Shown: positions 36,304-45,116 of the stretch, one piece after another
Layout of the letters: every line of letters starts with the position of its first letter
Numbering within the stretch: position 1 is the first letter of the stretch
From: an uncultured Roseobacter sp.
GTDB taxonomy: Bacteria; Pseudomonadota; Alphaproteobacteria; Rhodobacterales; Rhodobacteraceae
Direction of reading: 5' to 3'
Length of the DNA: 64,000 nt
Assembly: GCA_947488305.1 (NCBI GenBank)
Contig: CANKZM010000001.1
Span: 186,001-250,000, forward strand
Position numbers and translations under genes: made by a program
The notes under the pieces: generated by a model
The model's database searches: none
What the model saw: only the letters and a program-made list of their open reading frames with translations
Told to the model about the DNA's origin: nothing

Positions 36304-37908
36304 ATGGCGGAAGGGTACGACTATATCATCGTGGGGGGCGGTTCTGCGGGCTGCGTATTGGCCAATCGGCTGACCGAGGTTCCATCCGTGCGCGTGTTGC
36401 TGTTGGAAGCAGGCGGCAAAGATCGCCATCCATTGATCCATATGCCCGTTGGCTTTGCCAAGATGACAACCGGGCCACACACCTGGGGTCTGACCACAGC
36501 GCCGCAAAAACATGCAAACAATCGCGAAATTCCCTATGCTCAGGCGCGGGTGATCGGGGGTGGATCGTCGATCAACGCTGAAGTCTTCACGCGCGGGCAT
36601 CCAAGCGACTACGACCGCTGGGCGAATGAGGAAGGCTGCGATGGCTGGGCTTTCGAAGACATCCGCGAGTATTTTATCCGCTCGGAAGGCAACACGGTTT
36701 TCGCCGGAGAATGGCACGGGACAGACGGCCCATTGGGCGTCTCCAGCCTCAATGCGCAGCCGATGACCCTTGCCTTTGTGCAGTCCTGTCAGGAGCGCGG
36801 GATTCCCTACAATCCTGATTTCAACGGGGCAGTGCAGGAAGGGGCGGGGGTCTATCAGACCACCACGAAAAATGCCCGGCGCTGTTCGGCGGCAGTTGGC
36901 TATCTCAAGCCTGTGATGCACCGGAAGAACCTCACCGTGCGCACCGATGCCTTTGTCAAACGTGTGGACATCAAGAAGGGTCGTGCGACTGGCGTGGATG
37001 TCTGGTCGGACAAGACCGGTGACGAAACGCTGACGGCGGATCAGGAGGTTTTGCTGACCACGGGCGCCATCGGAACGCCCAAACTGATGCTACTTTCCGG
37101 TCTGGGGCCCGCCGCTCATCTGCGGGACATTGGCATTGACGTGGTGCAGGATTTGCCCGGTGTCGGCGAAAACCTGAACGATCATTTCGGTATCGACATC
37201 GTGGGCGAACTTAACGGGCATTACAGTCTGGACAAATACAACAAGCCGCATTGGGCGCTTTGGGCCGGGCTGCAATATCTGGCGTTCGGGTCAGGACCCG
37301 TTGCGTCGAACGTTGTGGAAGGTGGAGCATTCTGGTACGCAGACGAGGCTGCCGCATCACCTGACCTACAGTTCCACTTTCTTGCCGGGGCAGGGGCTGA
37401 GGCGGGCGTGCCTTCGGTGCGGCCCGGTGCATCTGGCATTACGCTGAACAGCTATACGTTGCGGCCCAAGACTCGGGGAACCGTCAGGTTGCGGTCTGCG
37501 GATCCCAAAGCGCTCCCCGTCGTTGATCCGAATTTTCTGGGCCACCCCGACGACCTCAAAATCTCGGTGGAAGGGGTCAAGATCAGCAGAGAGATCTTTA
37601 GCCAGCCCAGCTTGCAAAAATTCATCCGCGCTATTCGCTTTCCCGATGACACGGTAAAGACCCAGGAAGACTACGAGAATTACGCCCGTCAGTACGGCCG
37701 CACATCCTATCATCCGACATGTACCTGCAAGATGGGCGCAGATTCGGATCCAATGGCGGTTGTTGATCCTCAACTTCGCGTGCGCGGGGTGGATGGTCTC
37801 CGGATTTGTGACAGCTCTGTTATGCCGTCCCTGATCGGCTCAAACACCAATGCGCCAACGATCATGATCGGAGAAAAGGCCGCCGATATGATCCGGGGCA
37901 ATCGTTGA
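36304..37908 (+). CDS. GMC-family FAD oxidoreductase (choline dehydrogenase-like)
   Basis: 534 residues, FAD-linked alcohol oxidation. N-terminal FAD motif YIIVGGGSAGCVLANRL, second GMC signature TTGAIGTPKLMLLSG, and the C-terminal catalytic segment YHPTCTCKMG with SNTNAPTIMIGEKAA. ATG 36304 is one base after the ALDH stop; the TTG nine bases earlier is less likely. Paired with ALDH it can turn an alcohol into an acid, as choline and polyethylene-glycol oxidising systems do. A strong terminator follows. Confidence 0.92.
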   Translation: MAEGYDYIIVGGGSAGCVLANRLTEVPSVRVLLLEAGGKDRHPLIHMPVGFAKMTTGPHTWGLTTAPQKHANNREIPYAQARVIGGGSSINAEVFTRGHPSDYDRWANEEGCDGWAFEDIREYFIRSEGNTVFAGEWHGTDGPLGVSSLNAQPMTLAFVQSCQERGIPYNPDFNGAVQEGAGVYQTTTKNARRCSAAVGYLKPVMHRKNLTVRTDAFVKRVDIKKGRATGVDVWSDKTGDETLTADQEVLLTTGAIGTPKLMLLSGLGPAAHLRDIGIDVVQDLPGVGENLNDHFGIDIVGELNGHYSLDKYNKPHWALWAGLQYLAFGSGPVASNVVEGGAFWYADEAAASPDLQFHFLAGAGAEAGVPSVRPGASGITLNSYTLRPKTRGTVRLRSADPKALPVVDPNFLGHPDDLKISVEGVKISREIFSQPSLQKFIRAIRFPDDTVKTQEDYENYARQYGRTSYHPTCTCKMGADSDPMAVVDPQLRVRGVDGLRICDSSVMPSLIGSNTNAPTIMIGEKAADMIRGNR

Positions 37909-37931
37909 AACCGTGATACCTCCCCTGACTG

Positions 37932-37964
37932 GCGGCCCCTCGCTTTAGGGGCCGCTCTTTTTTT
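37932..37964 (+). terminator. Rho-independent terminator of the transport/dehydrogenase operon
   Basis: GCGGCCCCT (37932-37940) and AGGGGCCGC (37947-37955), nine perfect pairs, six-base loop, followed by a run of eight T after TC. It lies between the GMC gene and the convergent aldo/keto reductase. Confidence 0.9.
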
Positions 37965-37968
37965 GGGA

Positions 37969-38787
37969 TTAGTCGAAATCGGGTGCCCAAGGAACAAGAT
38001 CCTTACCTACAATCCGATAGTTGGTCCGTGTCATCTCTTCAATGCGGGCCATGTCGATTGACGACAGGGCAAAGTCCATCAGATCAAAATTGGCGGTGAT
38101 ATTCTCGCGCTTTGTGGACATGGTGTTGATGCTCACACCCTTTTGCAAAATCCAGCGCAGCACGATCTGCGCGGCGGTCTTGCCGTAGCCAGCCCCAATC
38201 TCGGCAAAGATTGGATGTTTGAACACTTCGCCCCGCGCGACGGAGCAGTAGGAGGCAAGCGGGATACCGGTCTCAGTTGCAGCCCCCAGGAGAATGTCCT
38301 GATTGAGCAGTGGGTGGAATTCCACTTGGTTGGTGACAATCGGTGCCTCGACGATCTTGACAGCATCACGCATCATCTGTGCTGTGTAGTTGGAGACACC
38401 GATGTTCTTGGTCAATCCGCGCTTGTAGGCTTGCTCCAGCAGATTGAGCGAGCTTTCGATCTGGAAATCAGCCGGCGGCCAATGCAGCAGGAGAACATCC
38501 GTATACTCGATTTGCAGAGCTTTCAGGCTGGCTTCGACCGACGACAGAAACCTGCTCTCGTCGAAATTGTCGTTCTCCACCTTTGTCGTGATGCACAGGT
38601 CGCTTCGCGCGATACCGGTTTCTTTCAGGGCAGCGCCTGTCTCGGTCTCATTGCGGTACATTTGAGCGGTATCAAAAGCGCGATATCCGACTTCAGCAGC
38701 GATCAACACAGCATCCCGGCACGCGGCATCCCGCAATGGAAAAGTACCAAAAGAGCGCTGATGGGTTTTTTGGAAATAGATGTTCAT
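37969..38787 (-). CDS. Aldo/keto reductase
   Basis: 272 residues, a TIM-barrel NADPH-linked reductase with the catalytic tetrad D39, Y44, K69 and H102 (DTAQMY, TTKVE, LLLHWP). The C-terminal loop is that of the short AKR3/AKR5-like prokaryotic forms (2,5-diketogluconate reductase type). Divergent from the CoA-transferase gene, with an exact GTAAC-N6-GTTAC site 28 bases upstream. The substrate is not predictable. Confidence 0.9.
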   Translation of the reverse strand: MNIYFQKTHQRSFGTFPLRDAACRDAVLIAAEVGYRAFDTAQMYRNETETGAALKETGIARSDLCITTKVENDNFDESRFLSSVEASLKALQIEYTDVLLLHWPPADFQIESSLNLLEQAYKRGLTKNIGVSNYTAQMMRDAVKIVEAPIVTNQVEFHPLLNQDILLGAATETGIPLASYCSVARGEVFKHPIFAEIGAGYGKTAAQIVLRWILQKGVSINTMSTKRENITANFDLMDFALSSIDMARIEEMTRTNYRIVGKDLVPWAPDFD

Positions 38788-38814
38788 GATATTTCTCCCG
38801 TTGCTGGGTCTTTT

Positions 38815-38830
38815 GTAACCTTTTGGTTAC
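38815..38830. promoter_or_regulatory. Operator site 2 (GTAAC-N6-GTTAC)
   Basis: GTAACC-TTTT-GGTTAC, a perfect inverted repeat 28 bases upstream of the aldo/keto reductase start, in the same position relative to its gene as the other sites. Confidence 0.7.
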
Positions 38831-38853
38831 TTAATGGGAAGCCGGAATCGGGC

Positions 38854-38901
38854 TTGATTCAGCTAAATTTTCCAGTCATATTGTGATAACCAATTAGTTA
38901 C
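38854..38901 (+). promoter_or_regulatory. Promoter and operator site 3 before the CoA-transferase gene
   Basis: TTGATT (38854-38859), 17 bases, then CATATT (38877-38882) is a fair sigma-70 promoter. ATAAC-CAATTA-GTTAC (38886-38901) follows directly, over the expected start point, 26 bases before the ATG. The arrangement suits a repressor. Confidence 0.65.
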
Positions 38902-38927
38902 TTAATGACGCATCTGAGGAAGACGTA

Positions 38928-40511
38928 ATGCCCAAGATCATGTCACCGCGCCAGGCGGCGGAACTCATACCAGATGGTGCCATGGTTGCGGTGAACTCCT
39001 CAAGCGGTTTGTGCTGTCCAGATGCGGTTCTGGAGGGTATTGGTGCACGTTTCGATGAAACTGGCTACCCTCAGAACCTCACAACTGTTCATCCGATCGC
39101 CGCCGGGGACTTTTTTGGAACTAAAGGGGTGGATCATATTGCCAAGAAGGGGTGCCTCACGCGTATCCTGGGCGGATCATACCCCTCCGGTCCGACGAAG
39201 GCGGACCCACCGTTGATTTGGCAAATGATCGTCGCCGAAGAAGTCGCCGCTTATAATGTGCCCTCGGGCATCATGTTTGATATGTTGCGGGAAGGGGCGG
39301 CCAAGCGACCGGGGGTGCTCACCAAGGTCGGTATGGACACCTTTGTCGATCCACGTCTTGAAGGATGTGCGATGAACGATACCGCACGCAAGACCCCGAT
39401 CGTCGATGTTCGGCAGTTTGAAGGGGAAGAATGGCTTTACTTCAAGGCGTTGCAACCGGATGTGGCGATCATCCGTGCAACAACATCCGACACGCGCGGA
39501 AATCTGAGTTTCGAACAGGAGGGCGCTTACCTGGGAGCGATGGAAATGGCACTTGCCGCCCGCAACACCGGCGGCAAGGTTATCGCACAGGTGAAAAGGG
39601 TGGCTGCTGCCGGCTCGATCCGGCCACATGACGTACATGTGCCAGGAATATTGGTGGATGTCATTGTCGAGGCACCGGAACAATTGCAAACCACCGCAAC
39701 AGCCTACGACCCTGCAATTTCAGGCGAATTGATCCGCCCGATGGACAGCTTTCGATCGGCGGATTTCAACATCGGCAAAGTTATTGCACGCCGGGTCGCC
39801 CTTGAAATGCAGCGCGGCTGGGCGGTCAACATTGGTTTTGGCATCTCAGCAAACGTGCCGCGCATCTTTGTCGAGGAAGGTTGCCACGGAGATGTAACCT
39901 GGATGATCGAACAGGGTGCGGTGGGCGGCGTGCCATTGCTGGATTTCAAATTTGGCTGTGCGGCAAATGCAGAAGCCTTCGTCGCGTCACCGCATCAGTT
40001 TTGTTACTTTCAGGCGGGTGGTTTTGATTGCTCGCTGTTGTCTTTCCTCGAAGTTGGGGCAGACGGGTCGGTGAATGTCTCGCGGCTCTCGGCAGTGCCA
40101 CACAGAACCGCCGGAGCAGGCGGGTTTGTTGACATCACTGCACGGGCCAGGAAGATCGTGTTTTCAGGGATGTTTAACGCGGGTGCCAAAATACGCATCG
40201 AGGGAGGCGGCATCGTGATCGATCAGGAAGGCAAAGTCGCAAAATTCGTGGAGAAGGTGGATCAGGTGTCCTTCTCCGGCAAACGTGCCATCGCGCAAGG
40301 GCAGGATATTACCTACATAACGGAACGTTGCGTGCTCAGGTTGGAAGATCGTGGACTTGTCGTGACCGAAATCGCACCGGGTGTGGAACTGGAGCGGGAT
40401 ATTCTTGACCAGGCGGCTGGTGGATTGCATGTGGCGAACGATTTGAAGGTGATGGATGGGACGCTATTTGAGGAAGCGCCCATCGGCCTTGCAGCGCGAT
40501 TGTCCGCATGA
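38928..40511 (+). CDS. Fused family I CoA-transferase (acyl-CoA:acetate/3-ketoacid type)
   Basis: 527 residues, alpha and beta halves in one chain, as in propionate CoA-transferase and YdiF. The covalent-catalysis glutamate is E328 in TWMIEQGAVGG, and NIGFGISANVP is the oxyanion region. It would move CoA from acetyl- or succinyl-CoA to a carboxylic acid. The position fits activation of the acid made by the ALDH of the upstream operon. Overlaps the enoyl-CoA hydratase (ATGA). Confidence 0.9.
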   Translation: MPKIMSPRQAAELIPDGAMVAVNSSSGLCCPDAVLEGIGARFDETGYPQNLTTVHPIAAGDFFGTKGVDHIAKKGCLTRILGGSYPSGPTKADPPLIWQMIVAEEVAAYNVPSGIMFDMLREGAAKRPGVLTKVGMDTFVDPRLEGCAMNDTARKTPIVDVRQFEGEEWLYFKALQPDVAIIRATTSDTRGNLSFEQEGAYLGAMEMALAARNTGGKVIAQVKRVAAAGSIRPHDVHVPGILVDVIVEAPEQLQTTATAYDPAISGELIRPMDSFRSADFNIGKVIARRVALEMQRGWAVNIGFGISANVPRIFVEEGCHGDVTWMIEQGAVGGVPLLDFKFGCAANAEAFVASPHQFCYFQAGGFDCSLLSFLEVGADGSVNVSRLSAVPHRTAGAGGFVDITARARKIVFSGMFNAGAKIRIEGGGIVIDQEGKVAKFVEKVDQVSFSGKRAIAQGQDITYITERCVLRLEDRGLVVTEIAPGVELERDILDQAAGGLHVANDLKVMDGTLFEEAPIGLAARLSA

Positions 40512-41263
40512 TCGAGTTTGAGGTTTCAGATGGTATCGCCCGGTTGGTTCTCAATCGGCCCGAAAAACTGAACGCGCTCACTGCTGAAATGTGCGAACAG
40601 CTCGCCGATTGTTGCGGTGAAATCGAACGCAGTGACGCAAGGGTTGTGCTACTTTCGGGCGCTGGAAAGGCTTTTTGTGCTGGCGGCGATATTGACGGAT
40701 GGTCGGCGCAGACACCGGAACGTTTTGCCGATCACTGGGTGCGCGATGGCCATAAATCGTTTGATGCTTTGGCACGGCTGACCGCCCCGGTCATCGCTGT
40801 GTTGGATGGTCACGCACTTGGTGGCGGGTTGGAACTGGCAGCCTGTGCAGATCTTCGAATTGCGGAGGACCACATCAAGATCGGACAACCGGAAACGGGG
40901 TTGGGCATTATCCCGGGGTGGTCCGGAACTCAGCGGACTACACGTCGGTTCGGTGCGCAGGTCGTGCGTCGCATGGCGCTGTTTGGCGAGGTCTTCTCTG
41001 CCGAGGAGGCGCGTGGTCTGGGGCTGGTCGACCATGTGACCGAAACTGGGAAAGCGCACGAATTGGCCCGGTTGATCGCACAAAAGGTTCTGGGTCGTGC
41101 ACCGCAGGCAACCAAACTGACAAAAATGCTGATCAACGCAGCCGAAGGTGAAGACAACGAACGTGTCTTAGAGGCTTTGGCGGGCCGTATCGCGGCTGGC
41201 ACCGATGAGCTGCAGGAGGGCCTTGCAGCTTTCCGCGAAAAACGAAGCCCCGATTTTTCCTGA
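40508..41263 (+). CDS. Enoyl-CoA hydratase/isomerase (crotonase family)
   Basis: 251 residues. Crotonase marks: oxyanion-hole AFCAGGDIDGW, ALGGGLELAACADLRIAE and QPETGLGIIPGWSGTQR. It adds water to an unsaturated acyl-CoA or carries out related chemistry. Coupled to the CoA-transferase by ATGA overlap. Twelve bases separate it from the Dabb-domain gene. Confidence 0.9.
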   Translation: MIEFEVSDGIARLVLNRPEKLNALTAEMCEQLADCCGEIERSDARVVLLSGAGKAFCAGGDIDGWSAQTPERFADHWVRDGHKSFDALARLTAPVIAVLDGHALGGGLELAACADLRIAEDHIKIGQPETGLGIIPGWSGTQRTTRRFGAQVVRRMALFGEVFSAEEARGLGLVDHVTETGKAHELARLIAQKVLGRAPQATKLTKMLINAAEGEDNERVLEALAGRIAAGTDELQEGLAAFREKRSPDFS

Positions 41264-41275
41264 AAGGACCCGCAC

Positions 41276-41587
41276 ATGATACGTCACATTGTACACCTCC
41301 GATTCAAATCCGGGGTTGCCCGTGCCGAGAAAGAGCTGCTTTACAGCGACCTGGCAAATCTTTCGGGCCATATTGGGGGTATCGTGGATTTTCAACATCG
41401 CGAAAACATCTCGGTCGAGACCCCATTGGTGCGCGATTTTCTCGACATGTTCTGGTTCGACTTCAAGGATATCAGCGTGCGAGATGCCTATCTCGTCGAT
41501 TCCGCCCATCAGGCCATCGGCGCGCGTATCGTCGAAAAGCTGGAGGGCGGCGCCGATGGTGTATTTGTCTGTGATGTCGAGCTTTAA
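41276..41587 (+). CDS. Stress-responsive alpha/beta-barrel (Dabb) domain protein
   Basis: 103 residues, starts MIRHIVHLRFK, which is typical of Dabb dimers (ferredoxin-like alpha+beta barrels). Such small proteins occur in catabolic operons as cyclases, cleavage enzymes or of unknown use. Last gene of the CoA-transferase operon, only six bases from the convergent MaoC gene. Confidence 0.82.
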   Translation: MIRHIVHLRFKSGVARAEKELLYSDLANLSGHIGGIVDFQHRENISVETPLVRDFLDMFWFDFKDISVRDAYLVDSAHQAIGARIVEKLEGGADGVFVCDVEL

Positions 41588-41593
41588 GCGACG

Positions 41594-42040
41594 TCAGAGG
41601 TCGAAGATCAGCGTGTTCTGGCCGGATTGGACGGTTTCGTTTCGCTGATTGAACACCTCTGCCTGATTGATCATGATCCCACGCGCACCTGGCCGTGTCA
41701 GCCGCTTTTCCTGAACTGTGAAACGTGCAGAAACTTCGTCTTGTGAGAGGACCGGCAATTTGAAATCCCAGCGCCACCCGAGCGACGCGAGCGCGTCAAA
41801 ACGGGCGGGGGCGGAATTTTTCAGGCCGTCAATGACGCTGAGCACAAGCAATCCATGCGCCACGCGCCTTTCGAACCCTTTGGCCTGCGCTGCGCTGTCA
41901 CTCATGTGGATTTCATAGGTGTCGCCGCTGACCCTTGCAAAATCGTCAATTAAGGCTTCGCTAACGATACGCGTTGCAGTCTCAAGGCAGTCACCCACCT
42001 TGAGATCTGAAAACCCGTAGAGGCCGGGCGCAAGCGTCAT
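41594..42040 (-). CDS. MaoC-family (R)-specific hydratase-like protein
   Basis: 148 residues, hot-dog fold. The active-site segment is DFARVSGDTYEIHMSDSAAQ (Asp and His of the MaoC dyad, with Asn/Thr variation), followed by RVAHGLLVLSVIDGL. Hydrates enoyl-CoA with R stereochemistry or acts as a thioesterase-like protein. Its ATG overlaps the upstream aldo/keto reductase stop, forming a two-gene unit. Confidence 0.85.
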   Translation of the reverse strand: MTLAPGLYGFSDLKVGDCLETATRIVSEALIDDFARVSGDTYEIHMSDSAAQAKGFERRVAHGLLVLSVIDGLKNSAPARFDALASLGWRWDFKLPVLSQDEVSARFTVQEKRLTRPGARGIMINQAEVFNQRNETVQSGQNTLIFDL

Positions 42041-43053
42041 TGCGGCACCGGGGCATCCTCACGCAGCAGGCCCTTGTGTTTGAGCTCTGCCCAAAAATCT
42101 GACGGGATCGAGTGACGGAACCACGCGAGGTTTTGCTGCAACTGCTCGACGGTGCGCGTTCCGGCAATAAACGAGGGAATGGCTGGGTGTGCCACGACAA
42201 ATTGCAAAGCCGCTGCCGGCAGCGGGACACCGTGATCGGCACATACCGCCTCGATTTTCGAAACCCGATCCATGATTTCCGCGGGCGCGGGCGCGTAATT
42301 GTATTTCGCGCCTTCTTTAGCACCTGTTGCGAGGATGCCGGAGTTGAAGCCACCGCCTACGACAACGGCGGCCCCCCGTTCCTCACACATTGGCAGGAAG
42401 GTGTCCTGCGCGTCCTGTTCAAGCAGCGTATAGCGTCCGGCAAGCAGGAAGCAGTCAAAATCGCGGGCCTCAAGCGCGGCCTGGCACACTTGCCATTCGT
42501 TCACGCCGACCCCGATGGCCTTGACCACACCTTCATCGCGCAGCTTTGACAAGGCTCTCCAGGACCCGTCCATCGCTTGTTTGAAGACCTCTGGCTGTTC
42601 ATCCCCACGGGTAAAGACGTCGATGTCATGGATAAAACATATGTCCATGCGCTCCAGGGCGAGCCTTTGCAGGCTGTCTTCAAGGGCCCGCATGGTCCCG
42701 TCGTATGAGTAGTCGAATTCCATGTTGAATGGGGCGGCATTGGTCCAGGGCGCAAAGTCGATACTGCTGCGTCTGGCAGGGACCAGCCGACGACCAACTT
42801 TCGAAGACAAAACGAGTTCGTCGCGGTTCTTCCAGCGCAGTGATTGGCCGGTTCTCAGTTCAGATAACCCATGCCCATACATCGGCGCTGTGTCGTAGTA
42901 ACGAACACCGGCCTCCCACGACGCCTGAAACATGGCATCCGATGTTTCTTCGTCGATTTCACGAAAAATGTTTCCGACCGGCGCGGTGCCGAATCCGAAG
43001 GCGGTCACGTCCAGATCGACACGGCCAAATCTGTTTTTTGTTGAGGGGTCCAT
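42037..43053 (-). CDS. Aldo/keto reductase (L-fucose/pyridoxal dehydrogenase-like)
   Basis: 338 residues. Tetrad D54, Y59, K85 and H142 (YYDTAPMYG, SSKVGRRL, ICFIHDID). The overall build, with VGRRLVPARR and WFRHSIPSDFW, resembles L-fucose (D-threo-aldose) 1-dehydrogenases and pyridoxal 4-dehydrogenase, which oxidise sugar-like ring hydroxyls to lactones. If so, it could be the first oxidative step on an imported sugar. An operator site lies 20 bases upstream. Confidence 0.88.
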   Translation of the reverse strand: MDPSTKNRFGRVDLDVTAFGFGTAPVGNIFREIDEETSDAMFQASWEAGVRYYDTAPMYGHGLSELRTGQSLRWKNRDELVLSSKVGRRLVPARRSSIDFAPWTNAAPFNMEFDYSYDGTMRALEDSLQRLALERMDICFIHDIDVFTRGDEQPEVFKQAMDGSWRALSKLRDEGVVKAIGVGVNEWQVCQAALEARDFDCFLLAGRYTLLEQDAQDTFLPMCEERGAAVVVGGGFNSGILATGAKEGAKYNYAPAPAEIMDRVSKIEAVCADHGVPLPAAALQFVVAHPAIPSFIAGTRTVEQLQQNLAWFRHSIPSDFWAELKHKGLLREDAPVPQ

Positions 43054-43072
43054 CCCGTTTCCTCCACATTAA

Positions 43073-43088
43073 GTAACTAATTAGTTAT
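43073..43088. promoter_or_regulatory. Operator site 4 (GTAAC-N6-GTTAC)
   Basis: GTAAC-TAATTA-GTTAT, 20 bases upstream of the aldo/keto reductase start; one mismatch in the right half. Confidence 0.65.
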
Positions 43089-43128
43089 TTGTTGCGTACC
43101 TCGCACTGCAAATCAAGCACTGAATCGC

Positions 43129-43172
43129 TTGACGGAGGGCGATGCAGTTTCTACAAGTAACTGAATGGTTAC
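43129..43172 (+). promoter_or_regulatory. Promoter and operator site 5 before the acyl-CoA dehydrogenase
   Basis: TTGACG (43129-43134), 17 bases, then TACAAG (43152-43157). GTAAC-TGAATG-GTTAC (43157-43172) overlaps the last base of the -10 and covers the start region, 24 bases before the ATG. Confidence 0.68.
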
Positions 43173-43196
43173 CTTGTTGGGTGAAAGAGGCCTTTT

Positions 43197-44342
43197 ATGT
43201 ACTTCACGGAACTGCACGAACAGGTTCGCGACATGACGCGTCAGTTTGCAAATGACGTGATCCGTCCGGTTGCGGAAGAGTTGGATCGTGAAGAGCGTTT
43301 TCCCGAAGAGATATACGCGCAAATGGCCGAACTGGGATTATTTGGCATTTCTGTCCCGGAAGAGATGGGCGGCCCGGGTTTTGATACGCTTGCCTATGCG
43401 ATTGTCATGGAAGAACTGTCGCGGGGCTATGCCTCGGTCGCGGATCAATGTGGGCTGGTTGAGCTGATATCGACGCTTCTGGTCCAACACGGGACAACCG
43501 ATCAGCGTGCGCAATGGTTGCCGGGAATTCTGACGGCGAAGACCAAGGTAGCCTACTGCATTACCGAACCTGAAGCTGGCACAGATGTCTCTGGTATCCG
43601 CACCACGGCCAAACGGGACGCAGACGGATGGGTGCTGAATGGCGGAAAGATCTGGATACACAATGCGCCTGTCGCTGACGTTGGTTTTGTCCTGGCGCGG
43701 ACAGACCCAGAAGCCGGGCACCGGGGCATGTCAATCTTCATCGTCGATTTTCACGCCAAAGGTGTTACGCGCGGTCCCAAAGAGCATAAGATGGGCCAGC
43801 GTGCGTCTCAGGTTGGGCCGATCAGTTTCGATGATGTCCAACTGCCGGCAGGGGCACTGCTGGGTCAGGAGGGGCGTGGCTTTCACATGATGATGTCCGT
43901 CCTTGATAAGGGGCGCGTCGGCATCGCTGCGCTCGCCGTGGGGATCGGACAGGCAGGCCTTGAAGCGGCAGTCGAATACGCGGAACAGCGGAAACAATTC
44001 AAGAAAGCGATTGCGGAGTTTCAGGGGGTGCAGTGGCTGCTTGCAGATATTGCCAAGGATGTGGAAGCGTCGCGGCTGCTGGTTCATTCGGCAGCGCATA
44101 AGATCGACACCGGGGCAGATGCGACCAAGGCCTGTTCGATGGCCAAATGCTTCGCCGGGGATATGGCGGTTGCACGATCGGCAGATGCGCTGCAGGTTTT
44201 TGGTGGATCAGGTTACATCAAGGGGTTCGAGGTCGAACGTCTTTACCGTGACGCGAAGATTACGCAGATTTATGAAGGAACAAATCAGATTCAGCGCATG
44301 ATTATCGCAAGGGAACTTCTGGCGAAGGGTGCTGCGGCATGA
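43197..44342 (+). CDS. Acyl-CoA dehydrogenase
   Basis: 381 residues, FAD enzyme that introduces the alpha,beta double bond in an acyl-CoA. Marks: CITEPEAGTDVSGIRT, RKQFKKAIAEFQGVQW and the catalytic base in IYEGTNQIQRM. Full length. No electron-transfer flavoprotein gene is nearby. Overlaps the SDR gene (ATGA), so oxidation of a CoA ester is linked to the next steps. Confidence 0.93.
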   Translation: MYFTELHEQVRDMTRQFANDVIRPVAEELDREERFPEEIYAQMAELGLFGISVPEEMGGPGFDTLAYAIVMEELSRGYASVADQCGLVELISTLLVQHGTTDQRAQWLPGILTAKTKVAYCITEPEAGTDVSGIRTTAKRDADGWVLNGGKIWIHNAPVADVGFVLARTDPEAGHRGMSIFIVDFHAKGVTRGPKEHKMGQRASQVGPISFDDVQLPAGALLGQEGRGFHMMMSVLDKGRVGIAALAVGIGQAGLEAAVEYAEQRKQFKKAIAEFQGVQWLLADIAKDVEASRLLVHSAAHKIDTGADATKACSMAKCFAGDMAVARSADALQVFGGSGYIKGFEVERLYRDAKITQIYEGTNQIQRMIIARELLAKGAAA

Positions 44343-45106
44343 GGCAAGCGGTCCTTGTGACAGGCTCATCGCGGGGGATTGGCCTGGCTGCGGCGACGGC
44401 GCTGGCGCAGCAGGGTTTTGCTGTCGCGCTGAATGGCCTTGCAGATGATGATGAGTTGGGCGCGGCCGTCCAACAGGTACAGTCCCTTGGCGTTCCATGC
44501 GTGGCCGCCCCATTCGATGTGGCGGATCTGACAGCCCACCAGGGTGCACTGGCCGACATCGAAAGGTCTATCGGTCCGCTCACGACGTTGGTCAATAACG
44601 CCGGTGTAGGCGTCTTGAGCCGCGGCGATATGCTGGATGTGACCGAGGAAAGCTATGACCGATGTATGGCCGTAAATACCAAAGCCATGTTCTTTCTCTC
44701 ACAAGCTTTTGCCAAACGTCTTGTGGGTCGTACACGGCCGGCGGATTTGTTCCATTCCATCGTAAATGTGACGTCGTCGAACGCGGTAGCGGTGGCCGCA
44801 CCCCGAACCGAATATTGCGCGTCAAAGGCGGCTGCTGCGATGGTCAGTAAGGCGTTGTCGGTTCGGTTGGGACCAGAAAACATTGCCGTTTACGATGTGC
44901 AACCCGGCTTGATTGCTACCGAAATGACCGCTCCGGTGATCGCTGACTACGAAGCGCGCGCGAAAGAGGGGCTCACGCTCCTGCCGCGCGTCGGTCAACC
45001 AGAGGAAATCGGCACGATCATTGCGTCTTTAGCCGCCGGGAAATTGCCGTATACGACCGGGCAAGTTATCGCCGCCGATGCGGGGATGCTTGTGCCGCGT
45101 TTCTGA
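44339..45106 (+). CDS. Short-chain dehydrogenase/reductase
   Basis: 255 residues. NAD(P) motif TGSSRGIGLA, NNAGVG, catalytic Ser around VTSSNAV and YCASKAA (Tyr-x3-Lys). Resembles 3-oxoacyl reductases. Overlaps acyl-CoA dehydrogenase and would oxidise a 3-hydroxyacyl intermediate or a sugar hydroxyl. Confidence 0.9.
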   Translation: MRQAVLVTGSSRGIGLAAATALAQQGFAVALNGLADDDELGAAVQQVQSLGVPCVAAPFDVADLTAHQGALADIERSIGPLTTLVNNAGVGVLSRGDMLDVTEESYDRCMAVNTKAMFFLSQAFAKRLVGRTRPADLFHSIVNVTSSNAVAVAAPRTEYCASKAAAAMVSKALSVRLGPENIAVYDVQPGLIATEMTAPVIADYEARAKEGLTLLPRVGQPEEIGTIIASLAAGKLPYTTGQVIAADAGMLVPRF

Positions 45107-45116
45107 GGATTGAACC

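Noticed and set aside
43197-45106. DMSP degradation genes (DmdC/DmdD-like)
   Set aside because: No DmdA/DmdB or DddP-type gene nearby, and the enzymes are generic acyl-CoA dehydrogenase and SDR; gene context points to the local regulon.
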